A stretch of 52,990 nucleotides of DNA from contig JAFZHC010000059.1 in the NCBI GenBank assembly GCA_017555025.1, positions 1 through 52,990 on the forward strand. Reading direction: 5' to 3'. Positions 36,564 through 44,034 of the stretch are shown here, piece by piece. This DNA comes from Akkermansia sp. (GTDB lineage: Bacteria > Verrucomicrobiota > Verrucomicrobiia > Verrucomicrobiales > Akkermansiaceae). A program made the translations under genes and the position numbers. The notes below the pieces were generated by a model. It was given only the letters and a program-made list of their open reading frames with translations, searched no databases and had not been told where the DNA came from. Position 1 is the first letter of the stretch. Each line of letters begins with the position of its first letter.

Positions 36564-37688
36564 ATGGAATATGATTCATTCTACGAGCATTACCTGTATG
36601 CAGAAGAAGCCGATGTAACAGAGCGAGCCTTGACTTGGGACGTTGCCGTTGGGTTGCAGGCCGTAGATGGATTGGAAGTCTCCAGCTACCTGCGAAAAGT
36701 GGCCGAGAAACATATTCAGGGGCAGATAGGTATACGCGAAGTACAAAGCATCATTGAGCAATATTACGCCGAGCACAAAGCAGGTAGCGGCGCAGTTGCG
36801 AACGAAGCCGACAAAGTGGCCGCTAACATCACCGAAATCCTCAATGAACCCGCCTTCATCTTCAGCCCCGGCGGCTTTGTTGCCATACACCACAAATTGT
36901 TTCGCAACGTCTTTAAGTTTGCCGGCAAAATTCGCGACTATAACATCTCCAAAAAAGAATGGGTGCTCGATGGCGACAGCGTGAGCTACGGCTATGCTTC
37001 CGAACTCCATGCCGTACTCGACTACGATATAGACCGTGAAAAGCAATTCTCCTACACCGGGTTGAGCGACGACCAGATGGTAGGACGCATTGCCCGCTTC
37101 ATTTCCGGCCTGTGGCAAATACACCCCTTCCCCGAGGGTAACACACGAACAACGGCGGTATTTTGCATTAAATACCTGCGTTACCAAGGCTTTAAGGTGG
37201 ATAATCGCCTGTTTGCCCACCATGCCCGGTATTTTCGCGATGCCCTGGTACGAGCCAATTATAGCAACCGAGCTAAAGGCGTGAAGCCGGATTACAGCTT
37301 TCTCTACAAGTTCTTCCGTAATTTGTTGCAGGGAGAGCACCACATGCTACAGAGCCGCTTTTTGCATATTCATGTTGCAGCCCCCACAGATGTCGAGCCG
37401 TTGGCTGAAGCCCCTGCCGAGCCTGAGATGCGCGAGCATGCCATGGCGAAAGTTGATCCATATGTGGGTGAGTTGCTGAAGGCCATAGGTGGCGCTCAGA
37501 TGAACGTGCGAGAGATGATGGAAAGCCTTGGGCTGAAAGGACGTGACAACTTCCTGAAAAAGTACCTCAATCCTGCATTGGCTGCCGGGTGCATGCGCAT
37601 GCTCTACCCGGATAATCCCCGGCATCCGCGCCAGAAGTACCAACTCACCGCTCGAGGCTCCCTTGCCTGGCAGGATTTGCACAGATGA
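36564..37688 (+). CDS. Fic-domain protein with variant active-site motif
   Basis: Fic proteins usually transfer AMP (or another phospho-group) to target hydroxyls. The 374-aa protein has an N-terminal helical module (about 20-70) resembling the VbhA-type antitoxin domain, then a Fic domain with IHHKLFRNVFKFAGKIRDYNI and the motif HPFPEGNTRT (187-196). The usual HxFxxGNGR second Gly is Thr here, a known subclass. The expected inhibitory SxxxEG is degenerate (LQAVDG at 31-36). A C-terminal winged-helix-like part (about 300-374) follows. The start is the ATG at 36564, since an in-frame TTG at 36543 has no ribosome site. It sits at the IS edge and 80 nt before a micro-ORF and an ankyrin gene. Confidence 0.8.
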   Translation: MEYDSFYEHYLYAEEADVTERALTWDVAVGLQAVDGLEVSSYLRKVAEKHIQGQIGIREVQSIIEQYYAEHKAGSGAVANEADKVAANITEILNEPAFIFSPGGFVAIHHKLFRNVFKFAGKIRDYNISKKEWVLDGDSVSYGYASELHAVLDYDIDREKQFSYTGLSDDQMVGRIARFISGLWQIHPFPEGNTRTTAVFCIKYLRYQGFKVDNRLFAHHARYFRDALVRANYSNRAKGVKPDYSFLYKFFRNLLQGEHHMLQSRFLHIHVAAPTDVEPLAEAPAEPEMREHAMAKVDPYVGELLKAIGGAQMNVREMMESLGLKGRDNFLKKYLNPALAAGCMRMLYPDNPRHPRQKYQLTARGSLAWQDLHR

Positions 37689-37767
37689 GCCGGCCCTCGA
37701 CGGACTAAAAAATCTGCCGCGCGTGAAGAAAAGTTGAAAGAATAGCATGCTAACGCGCGTAGTTAAA

Positions 37768-37890
37768 ATGACAATCGACAATTTACAAAGTAAAGGCTGC
37801 TTGATTTGCACCGAGGGAGAGTGCGGAGCACAGGCCGTTGCCAAGCTCGATGCTTTGTATGCTAAAACATTAAATATGCCGAAGGTATGA
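37768..37890 (+). CDS. 40-aa Cys-containing micro-ORF coupled to the ankyrin gene
   Basis: This frame runs from an ATG 80 nt after the Fic gene and ends with a TGA that overlaps the next ATG by 4 nt (ATGA at 37887). The predicted product begins MTIDNLQSKGCLICTEGECG and has a Cys-x-x-Cys plus one more Cys, then an amphipathic end. No ribosome site is obvious. The stop-start overlap is the best support that it is translated. It could be a leader peptide or a small partner protein. Confidence 0.45.
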   Translation: MTIDNLQSKGCLICTEGECGAQAVAKLDALYAKTLNMPKV

Positions 37891-38918
37891 ATAATTTTTT
37901 ATATGGCTTAATATGGCTGCCTGCGCTGTGTGCAGTAGCGCATGTAGGGGCGGCTGATATAGAGCGCGATGAATATGGCCGCACGGAACTGATGCGCTTG
38001 GTAGCGCAGGATGAAACCACCGTAGAGCAAGTGCAGAGCCTTTTGGCAGCCGGGGCTGACCTGCATGCCCGTGATAATGATGGTAACACCGTGCTCATGC
38101 GTGCAGCACGTATTTGGTGGTATGCTCACGAAATGAGCGGAGATGATACCGTGCTGAAGTTCCTCGTTACTCAGGGGGTGGATGTGCATGCTCGCAATAA
38201 GCAAGGCTTGAATGCGCTGGAGGTAGCAATGTGTGGCCGCGAGTGTGACAGTAAGGTGCTGAGTTGGTTGCGCACATTGGGGCTGGAGAGCTGCCTGCAC
38301 GCCGAATTGATGAAAGCTGCCGGGCATGATGACCCTGCCGAAGTAAAGCGTTTGCTGGCTGCGGGGGCAGACCCGAATTACAACCGGGCCGCTGCTTTAT
38401 GGCTGAGCCTGAGCGCCGGCACTTACGGGCAATTGCATGAGGCAGAGAACGTACTCTTGTTACTGGCCGCAGGGGCCGAACCTCAGCTGTGTGCTGAGGA
38501 AATTCTGCATTGTGCCTGCCATGGGGCAGATCCGCTGGCTATTGAGCTTATTTTAGCGCGTGGGGTAGATTTTTCAGCGGTGGATGCCGACCGGAGCTCA
38601 GATGACCTCAGAGGGCTCTGGTTAGGTCGCGAAGAAGGCTGGCCCAAACCTCTCTTCCATCAACTTGTGCAGCACGGGACTCGGCTGAATGGACGTTGCG
38701 GATATGCTGACCCCTTGCTCTGCATGGTGGTAAAAGACCCGAAGCAGGGGGCGCGAGAAGTGAGCTACTTGCTGGCCGCCGGGGTAGACCCCACACAGCA
38801 AACCATGGACGGAAAGACGGCGCTTGATTTGGCCCGAGAGCTCAATCGACAGGACCTGGTGCCGCTCTTGCAGGCTGCCATGCCATTGTCTGCTGCCCCG
38901 CCTGCGCGGGGCAAGTGA
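37887..38918 (+). CDS. Secreted ankyrin-repeat protein (343 aa)
   Basis: A signal peptide (about 1-22, cleavage near VGA-AD) precedes at least five ankyrin repeats with the LLAAGAD-type helix-turn signature: VQSLLAAGADLHARDNDGNT, FLVTQGVDVHARNKQGLNA, RLLAAGADPNYN, LLAAGAEPQ and YLLAAGVDPTQQTMDGKTALDLA. It is probably periplasmic or exported and works in protein-protein contact. The target is unknown. Its start is coupled to the 40-codon micro-ORF. A second, longer ankyrin gene lies 2.1 kb downstream. Confidence 0.85.
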   Translation: MNNFLYGLIWLPALCAVAHVGAADIERDEYGRTELMRLVAQDETTVEQVQSLLAAGADLHARDNDGNTVLMRAARIWWYAHEMSGDDTVLKFLVTQGVDVHARNKQGLNALEVAMCGRECDSKVLSWLRTLGLESCLHAELMKAAGHDDPAEVKRLLAAGADPNYNRAAALWLSLSAGTYGQLHEAENVLLLLAAGAEPQLCAEEILHCACHGADPLAIELILARGVDFSAVDADRSSDDLRGLWLGREEGWPKPLFHQLVQHGTRLNGRCGYADPLLCMVVKDPKQGAREVSYLLAAGVDPTQQTMDGKTALDLARELNRQDLVPLLQAAMPLSAAPPARGK

Positions 38919-38954
38919 TATGAACCTCGGCAGGGCCAACGAGCGGCTTTACCT

Positions 38955-38997
38955 ATAGAAAATCAAAGCGGCAGGCGCTGTTGCTGCACCTGCCGCT
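38955..38997 (-). terminator. Terminator of fabI, possibly bidirectional
   Basis: The stem AGCGGCAGGCGC (38967-38978) / GCACCTGCCGCT (38986-38997) has one mismatch and a 7-nt loop. On the minus strand it runs into a T-rich tail. Confidence 0.75.
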
Positions 38998-39024
38998 ACA
39001 AAGTTGTGACCGGGGAAAGTCTGC

Positions 39025-39819
39025 TTACATGCCGACGATTTCGTAGCCGCCATCTACATAGAGCACCTGACCGGTAATGCTGGCCGAACCATCGCTGGCA
39101 AGGAAGGTGGCAGTAGCACCAAGTTCCTCCAGCGTGCAGGAGCGCTGCAGCGGGCTCTTCTCCTCATACACCTTGAACATGCCGGTGAAACCGCTCACGC
39201 CACGTGCAGCCAGGGTCTGAACCGGACCGGCGGAAATGCAGTTCACGCGGATGGGTGCCTCGCGGCGCCCCAAATCAAAGGCAAGGTACTTAGAGCAGGT
39301 CTCCAGAGCAGCCTTGGATACAGCCATCAGGTTGTAGTTCGGCACGACCTTCTGGCTGGCGTAGTAGGTCATGGCCATGATGGAACCGCCATTTACCATG
39401 AGCGGAGCCACGGCGCGAGACATGGCGATAAGGGAGTATGCGCTCACCTGCAGGGAGACATTGAAAGCATCGCGCGGAATGTCGGAGAAATGCCCCTCCA
39501 GCGTACCCTCGGCCTTGGGAGCAAAGGCGATGGAGTGCAGCATCATGTCCACATGGTCGGTGTGGGATGCCACAAAGGCAAAGAAATCAGCAATGCTCTG
39601 GTCGTTCATGACGTCCAGGTCGCAAACGGGAGTATCCTCACCGAAGTTTTCTTTCACGAGCTTAATCACGCCGTCCTTAAGGCGCTCACCCTGATAGTTG
39701 AAGATGAGCTTGGCACCGGCCTCGTGCCAGGCCTTGGCGATACCGAAGGCAATACTGCGCTTGTTGGCAACGCCTGTAACGATGCCGACTTTTCCGGCTA
39801 AAGGTTTATCAAGAGACAT
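39025..39819 (-). CDS. fabI: Enoyl-[acyl-carrier-protein] reductase FabI
   Basis: FabI carries out the last reduction of each fatty-acid elongation cycle using NADH. The 264-aa SDR-fold protein shows the cofactor loop GIVTGVANKRSIAFGIAKAW (about residues 12-31), the SIAFAPKAEGTLEG region, the active-site Tyr...Lys pair in YNLMAVSKAAL, and the C-terminal DGGYEIVGM. The Y-x6-K spacing marks FabI rather than FabL/FabV. It is the target of triclosan-type inhibitors in other bacteria. It shows no clear operon partner. Confidence 0.95.
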   Translation of the reverse strand: MSLDKPLAGKVGIVTGVANKRSIAFGIAKAWHEAGAKLIFNYQGERLKDGVIKLVKENFGEDTPVCDLDVMNDQSIADFFAFVASHTDHVDMMLHSIAFAPKAEGTLEGHFSDIPRDAFNVSLQVSAYSLIAMSRAVAPLMVNGGSIMAMTYYASQKVVPNYNLMAVSKAALETCSKYLAFDLGRREAPIRVNCISAGPVQTLAARGVSGFTGMFKVYEEKSPLQRSCTLEELGATATFLASDGSASITGQVLYVDGGYEIVGM

Positions 39820-39853
39820 AATAGTTATATGATATGGGGTTATGGATTAAATA

Positions 39854-40312
39854 TCAGGAAAGGAGCGGGAACTCTTGGCTGATGATGCGGGCGTAGGTCA
39901 TGGAGATGCTTACACCAACGCGCTCCATGTAGGCAATGCGCTCCCGAATCTGCTCGTCTGTGACCCCCGAATCGTTGACCACATACTTGAGTCTGTAGTA
40001 CACATAGCCGCCCTCCAAATCCAGCAGCAGCTGGCCTTCGGGCAGGTTTGCATTGAGCGTGAGCAGCAGCATGCTTAGTTCCTGCATGTCCTCTTTGCTG
40101 ACGCGAGTTGCAAAGTGAACATCAAACACCAAGCTGCAAGGCTCGTGGAGTTCCGTGAACATGAACGTGCAGGGCATACCCGTGGTATCCACCGGCAGGT
40201 AGGCCAAGCCAATTTTTTCACTACCGGGGCCCATGGTTATCCATTGGTAATCCTCACCCCGGCTGATGAGATGTTGGCGCACATGCGCCAGAAGATTTGG
40301 TTTTGTCGACAT
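39854..40312 (-). CDS. YbjN-like protein (152 aa)
   Basis: This small soluble alpha/beta protein resembles YbjN/type III-chaperone-like families: N-terminal helix MSTKPNLLAHVRQHLISRGE, a beta core, then LNANLPEGQLLLDLEGGYVYYRLKYVV and a C-terminal helical RERIAYMERVGVSISMTYAR. The role of YbjN proteins is not well defined (motility or stress-linked, possibly chaperone-like). The start at 40310-40312 is preferred over an ATG nine codons upstream. It lies 34 nt upstream of fabI on the same strand and may be co-transcribed. Confidence 0.6.
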   Translation of the reverse strand: MSTKPNLLAHVRQHLISRGEDYQWITMGPGSEKIGLAYLPVDTTGMPCTFMFTELHEPCSLVFDVHFATRVSKEDMQELSMLLLTLNANLPEGQLLLDLEGGYVYYRLKYVVNDSGVTDEQIRERIAYMERVGVSISMTYARIISQEFPLLS

Positions 40313-40436
40313 AACGAAAAGAGAAGATTTTCGGGGCAATCGCCCTGTGTTCGGTTATGATACTACACTTATCTTTGAGCCTAGTCAAGCAAATGTTCGC
40401 AGACAAATGATTTTCTGTGCTTACGGACTTTTTGGG

Positions 40437-40907
40437 TTAGCTATTGTAGAGCTTGTGTTCCAGCTTGTTGGCAATGTTCAGGATGGTTTCGAGCTCCGGC
40501 AGTTCAAGTTCATCGGCCACCCTGTCAATCTCTTGCAGCAGACGAGCCTGTACATCATTGCAGATTTCCTGTCCCTTTTCGGAAAGGCGAATGCAGACGG
40601 CGCGGCGGTCCTCCGGATTGGGGTTACGCTCAAAGAATCCCTTGTTCACCATCGTTTCCACCAGCAGAGAGGTGGCGGGTACCGTCATTTTGAGGTGGCC
40701 GGCCAGCGTTTTCAGTGCAACCCCTTGCGGGTCTTCCATGGTGAGCAACTTAATTTGGGCAATGGCTGAACCTTGGCGGAATGTGAGTCCCAGCATCTTC
40801 TTCTGTTGGGTGGTCGGCGTGGCCTTGAAGCTGGCGCGACGCAGGTCATCAATAATGCTGATGAGTTTTACAAAGTACTCGTGCGGTCTTTTAGGGAGAG
40901 ATTCCAT
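40437..40907 (-). CDS. MarR-family transcriptional regulator
   Basis: This 156-aa dimeric winged-helix repressor has the DNA-recognition helix region LAGHLKMTVPATSLLVETMVNKG and the wing motif NPEDRRAVCIRLSEKG. The C-terminal half forms the dimer helices. MarR proteins usually repress adjacent genes and sense small ligands. The ATG at 40905-40907 is chosen because a -10 box TAGAAT (40914-40919) ends 6 nt upstream. A GTG two codons earlier overlaps that spacing. It is divergent from the second ankyrin gene, with a palindrome at 40951-40972 between them. Confidence 0.9.
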   Translation of the reverse strand: MESLPKRPHEYFVKLISIIDDLRRASFKATPTTQQKKMLGLTFRQGSAIAQIKLLTMEDPQGVALKTLAGHLKMTVPATSLLVETMVNKGFFERNPNPEDRRAVCIRLSEKGQEICNDVQARLLQEIDRVADELELPELETILNIANKLEHKLYNS

Positions 40908-40950
40908 GCGCACATTCTAGCGGATTTTTGACGAATGTCCAGTAAATTAT

Positions 40951-40972
40951 TTGAAAAATAAAATTATTTCAA
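40951..40972. promoter_or_regulatory. Candidate MarR operator
   Basis: Inverted half-sites TTGAAA (40951-40956) and TTTCAA (40967-40972) are separated by an AT-rich 10-bp spacer. They lie in the shared region between the marR promoter and the divergent ankyrin gene. Such sites are typical for MarR-family autoregulation. Confidence 0.45.
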
Positions 40973-41064
40973 CTTGTGGAAATGTTTATTTGAGAAGAAA
41001 TAATCAGATAAAAATAGAAAAATAATGAAAGAAGAAGACATTGAACAACGTATACATAGGTAAC

Positions 41065-42960
41065 ATGAGACAATTTCTACAGATAACAATTGTTGGAGCA
41101 CTTGCGGCAGGGGTGGCTGCAGCTGAGGTGAGTAATGGAGGCTCCGTGCCGGTGGATGTGAATGCCCGCAACGCCGCTAACCATACGGCGCTCATGCAGG
41201 CCTGCGGGGCGGGGCTGAGCTGGCGCCGCGATTCTCGTAGTGAGGAGGAAATTGCCGCTAAAGATACCGGCTTGGTGAAGGCGTTGCTCGCCGCCGGGGC
41301 AGATGTTAATGCTCGGGGTGCCGGGGCTTTGGGGCATATACAGGGGGCAACAGCTCTCATGCATTGCGCCTGGCGTGGTTCGCTGGCTGAGTTGGAATTG
41401 TTGCTGGCGGCCGGGGCGGATGTTAATGCGGCGGATAGCGCGGGGGATACCGCCCTCATGCGGGCGGCTCAGCGTGGGCATGGGGGCATGGTGCGGGCGT
41501 TGCTTGCCGCCGGAGCAGATGCCAACGCTCAAGATAAACGCGGCTGGACCGCGCTGATGGGCGCCTGCGTGTCGAAAAAGACGCCCGATACGGCCATCGC
41601 ACGGGCGCTTATCGAAGCCGGTACTCAGTTGGAGCTGAAGAATGAGCATGGATTTACAGCACTCTCATACGCGGCGCAGAGCGGTAAGACGGAGCATGTG
41701 AAATGTCTGCTGGCTGCGGGGGCGGATGTGAACTCGCGCGACAAGCTGGGGCGCAATGTGCTGCAGAGGGCTTTGGAATGTAAAGTAACCCCGGCGATGG
41801 TGCGTTGTTTGTTACTTGCCGGTGCTGTACCCCGGCAGGAAAATCCCTTTCTTCCGGCGGAAGATTACCTGTTGGCAGACGCTGTTTATCATGGGCAACC
41901 TGTTGACATTATCCAACTGCTTCTTGAAGCCGGGGCGAATGTGCACGGCAGCGAAGTGTTGTGCTCTGCCGTATATGCGGCCGATCCTCGTGTACAGACT
42001 GTTCTGCTGGCTGCCGGTGCTGACCCTAATCGGGGGAATCCGCTTGCCGTTGCTATATCTCGTGGCAAGGGAGTGCCTTATGTTAAAGAGCTCATTACTG
42101 CGGGTGCGGATGTGAACCGCGCCCTCTTCTCAGCTGCCTTGTATAATCCCTATCGGGTACATTTGCTCTCGCTGTTGGTAGAGAGCGGCGCTGATGTGAA
42201 CCGACGAGGGGAGAATGGCAATACGCCATTTCAGGTGGCTATGCTGCATGGCAATCTGCCGGCTCTGGAAGTTCTGCTGCGAGCAGGGGCCACTCCGCTT
42301 TCGGTGAACGATGATGGTGAGAACTCTCTCGCCATGCTGACGAATATCCGCTGTGCCGGGCTCACCCATATTGACAGGTGGGTGGCACCCGGTGACAGCG
42401 CCATGGGGTCGCTGTCAGAGGCTGATTACATGCGCCTCGTTCGTAGCCTGAGAGCGGCTGAAGCTGCACCGGCCAATGATGGGGTAACTGCTTTTATGGC
42501 TGAGTGGAACAAGCCGGAGCAACTTACGCCGCTTATGCTGGCTGTCTGCAATGGCAACGCTCCACGGGTGAAGGAGTTATTGTCCTCCGGCGCGGATGTC
42601 AATGCAGCCTCTCCCCTTACCGGGCGCACCCCGCTGATGGTGGCGGCGGATTGGTTGCAGCCTGATGTCATAAAAGAACTTCTGGCAGGTGGTGCCGATG
42701 TGAACCGCCGCGATAATGTCGGCAATACTGCGCTCATGTACGCACAGACCCACCCCGGCTTGCACGGAGGGCCTGTGGATGTCTTCTATTGCAACCGTAC
42801 AGAAGCCTCTTTTATGTGTACGGAGCAGTTGCTGCGCTATGGGGCTGAGGTGAATGTCACGAATGCTCGGGGCGATTCAGCATTGAAGTTGGCACGTCCT
42901 CATAGTAAAGCCTCGGAGTTGTTGCAAAAAGCGGCAGCGGGGGCTTTGGCTACGCCCTAA
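41065..42960 (+). CDS. Large secreted ankyrin-repeat protein (631 aa)
   Basis: A signal peptide (about 1-20) is followed by more than ten ankyrin repeats along nearly the full length. Typical units are ALLAAGADVNARGAGAL, LLLAAGADVNAADSAGDTALMRAAQRG, LLAAGADANAQDKRGWTALM, CLLAAGADVNSRDKLG, ELITAGADVNRA, LVESGADVNRRGENGNTPFQVA and ELLAGGADVNRRDNVGNTALM. A less regular stretch (about 450-500) interrupts them. It probably acts as an exported binding scaffold and could contact host proteins, by analogy only. The ATG at 41065 is chosen because a signal peptide starts there. It is divergent from marR and upstream of the 43001 gene. Confidence 0.88.
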   Translation: MRQFLQITIVGALAAGVAAAEVSNGGSVPVDVNARNAANHTALMQACGAGLSWRRDSRSEEEIAAKDTGLVKALLAAGADVNARGAGALGHIQGATALMHCAWRGSLAELELLLAAGADVNAADSAGDTALMRAAQRGHGGMVRALLAAGADANAQDKRGWTALMGACVSKKTPDTAIARALIEAGTQLELKNEHGFTALSYAAQSGKTEHVKCLLAAGADVNSRDKLGRNVLQRALECKVTPAMVRCLLLAGAVPRQENPFLPAEDYLLADAVYHGQPVDIIQLLLEAGANVHGSEVLCSAVYAADPRVQTVLLAAGADPNRGNPLAVAISRGKGVPYVKELITAGADVNRALFSAALYNPYRVHLLSLLVESGADVNRRGENGNTPFQVAMLHGNLPALEVLLRAGATPLSVNDDGENSLAMLTNIRCAGLTHIDRWVAPGDSAMGSLSEADYMRLVRSLRAAEAAPANDGVTAFMAEWNKPEQLTPLMLAVCNGNAPRVKELLSSGADVNAASPLTGRTPLMVAADWLQPDVIKELLAGGADVNRRDNVGNTALMYAQTHPGLHGGPVDVFYCNRTEASFMCTEQLLRYGAEVNVTNARGDSALKLARPHSKASELLQKAAAGALATP

Positions 42961-42965
42961 TTCTC

Positions 42966-42994
42966 TTGACATGGCACGACATAATTATTATAAC
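42966..42994 (+). promoter_or_regulatory. Leaderless-type promoter of the 43001 gene
   Basis: TTGACA (42966-42971), a 17-nt spacer and TATAAC (42989-42994) end 6 nt before the ATG at 43001. An apparent earlier ATG (42971) overlaps the -35 box and is excluded. Confidence 0.65.
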
Positions 42995-43000
42995 CGGGGT

Positions 43001-43861
43001 ATGTTCACCAGGTGTTTTGTGCTGCTGATGTTGCTGAGTGCTACCTTTTTTGCGCAGGGGGCGGATGAGGCTTTATTTCACGAGAACTCTGATAAAATTG
43101 TCATCAAAAAGGCACGGACAAAGAGCAAGCGCATGCAGAAACAACCGGAAGGTTATTCGGGGGATGCATTGGTTCAACTCGTTGTTCTGCATATTTTCTC
43201 CAATCATGCCCAAACGTATGAGTCGGAGTTTATGGAGCTTCGCATGAAGACTCTTGTGGAACTGATGAAAATCCAAGGGGTAACAACCGAGGCCGATGTG
43301 CGTAAGATTCGCGTGCCTGCCGACATGGCTCGAGTATTGCCTTTTGCTCGCACTAAAAATGTTCTTGCTCCCTCACTATTGCTGACGGCGGAGAACCTGA
43401 AACAACTGGAGGATGAGCAGGGTAAGGAATTTGCAGGAGCGTTTAAGGCCTATGTGAAAGCGCTGAAAAAAGCTGCGGAGCAAGATTCTCCCGGGAAGGG
43501 AAATGCTTTTACGCAGCGTGAAATGTTTAAGCTGATTCCGGTTGTGGTAGAGGGGTATTGCAATTTATCGCCGGCATTTATGGCTGCGCAGCAGCCCGAG
43601 GAGGTGCGTTATATTCAGTTGGTTCTGGAGCGCGTAGCAGCATGCATTTATCTGCTGGAACTGGATGGTTGCGAGGTACCGCACGCCGTTCAGCGTGCTT
43701 TATATCTCCCCTGCTGTCAGGCAAGCCCGGAACAGCTGCAGCAGACGCTCCGCGAAGCGGTAGAGTACAATGGGTTGCCCCGTTCCATCCGCTCGGTGAA
43801 CCTTAAAAAAGCGGCGGAGCAATGGTGGCGGCAGATGCTGGAGCTTACCTCTGCTGAGTAA
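43001..43861 (+). CDS. Secreted helical protein of unknown function (286 aa)
   Basis: The N-terminus from the ATG at 43001 (MFTRCFVLLMLLSATFFAQG) is a clean signal peptide, which supports this start over the one ten codons upstream. The mature part begins with a basic segment (KKARTKSKRMQKQ) and continues as a mostly helical, Glu/Lys/Leu-rich protein. A cysteine-rich patch (about residues 195-230) includes CIYLLELDGCEV and LPCCQ. No family is recognised. It follows the large ankyrin gene on the same strand but has its own promoter. Confidence 0.65.
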   Translation: MFTRCFVLLMLLSATFFAQGADEALFHENSDKIVIKKARTKSKRMQKQPEGYSGDALVQLVVLHIFSNHAQTYESEFMELRMKTLVELMKIQGVTTEADVRKIRVPADMARVLPFARTKNVLAPSLLLTAENLKQLEDEQGKEFAGAFKAYVKALKKAAEQDSPGKGNAFTQREMFKLIPVVVEGYCNLSPAFMAAQQPEEVRYIQLVLERVAACIYLLELDGCEVPHAVQRALYLPCCQASPEQLQQTLREAVEYNGLPRSIRSVNLKKAAEQWWRQMLELTSAE

Positions 43862-43894
43862 AAAAAAGAGCTTTTTCGGAACTGAGTCTGATTA

Positions 43895-43920
43895 TTGAGC
43901 CTGCACTTGTGCAGGCTCAA
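43895..43920. terminator. Stable hairpin after the 43001 gene
   Basis: The 12-bp perfect stem TTGAGCCTGCAC (43895-43906) / GTGCAGGCTCAA (43909-43920) has a 2-nt loop. A T tract is lacking, so termination is likely but not certain. Confidence 0.5.
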
Positions 43921-43995
43921 CTTCTATGCGCAATTATTATTCGTCTGTTAAAAGACTCGTCCATATAATTGCGCCCTGCCATGGGGCTTTTGCTC

Positions 43996-44024
43996 TTGCA
44001 AAATCAGGCTTTTGGTGCTACAGT
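43996..44024 (+). promoter_or_regulatory. Promoter of alr
   Basis: TTGCAA (43996-44001), a 17-nt spacer and TACAGT (44019-44024) lie 10 nt before the ATG at 44035. Confidence 0.5.
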
Positions 44025-44034
44025 AATGCCTGCC

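Noticed and set aside
41065..42960. Internal direct repeats in the ankyrin gene as a CRISPR or mobile repeat
   Set aside because: They are the coding repeats of ankyrin units (about 33 codons), in frame and variable.
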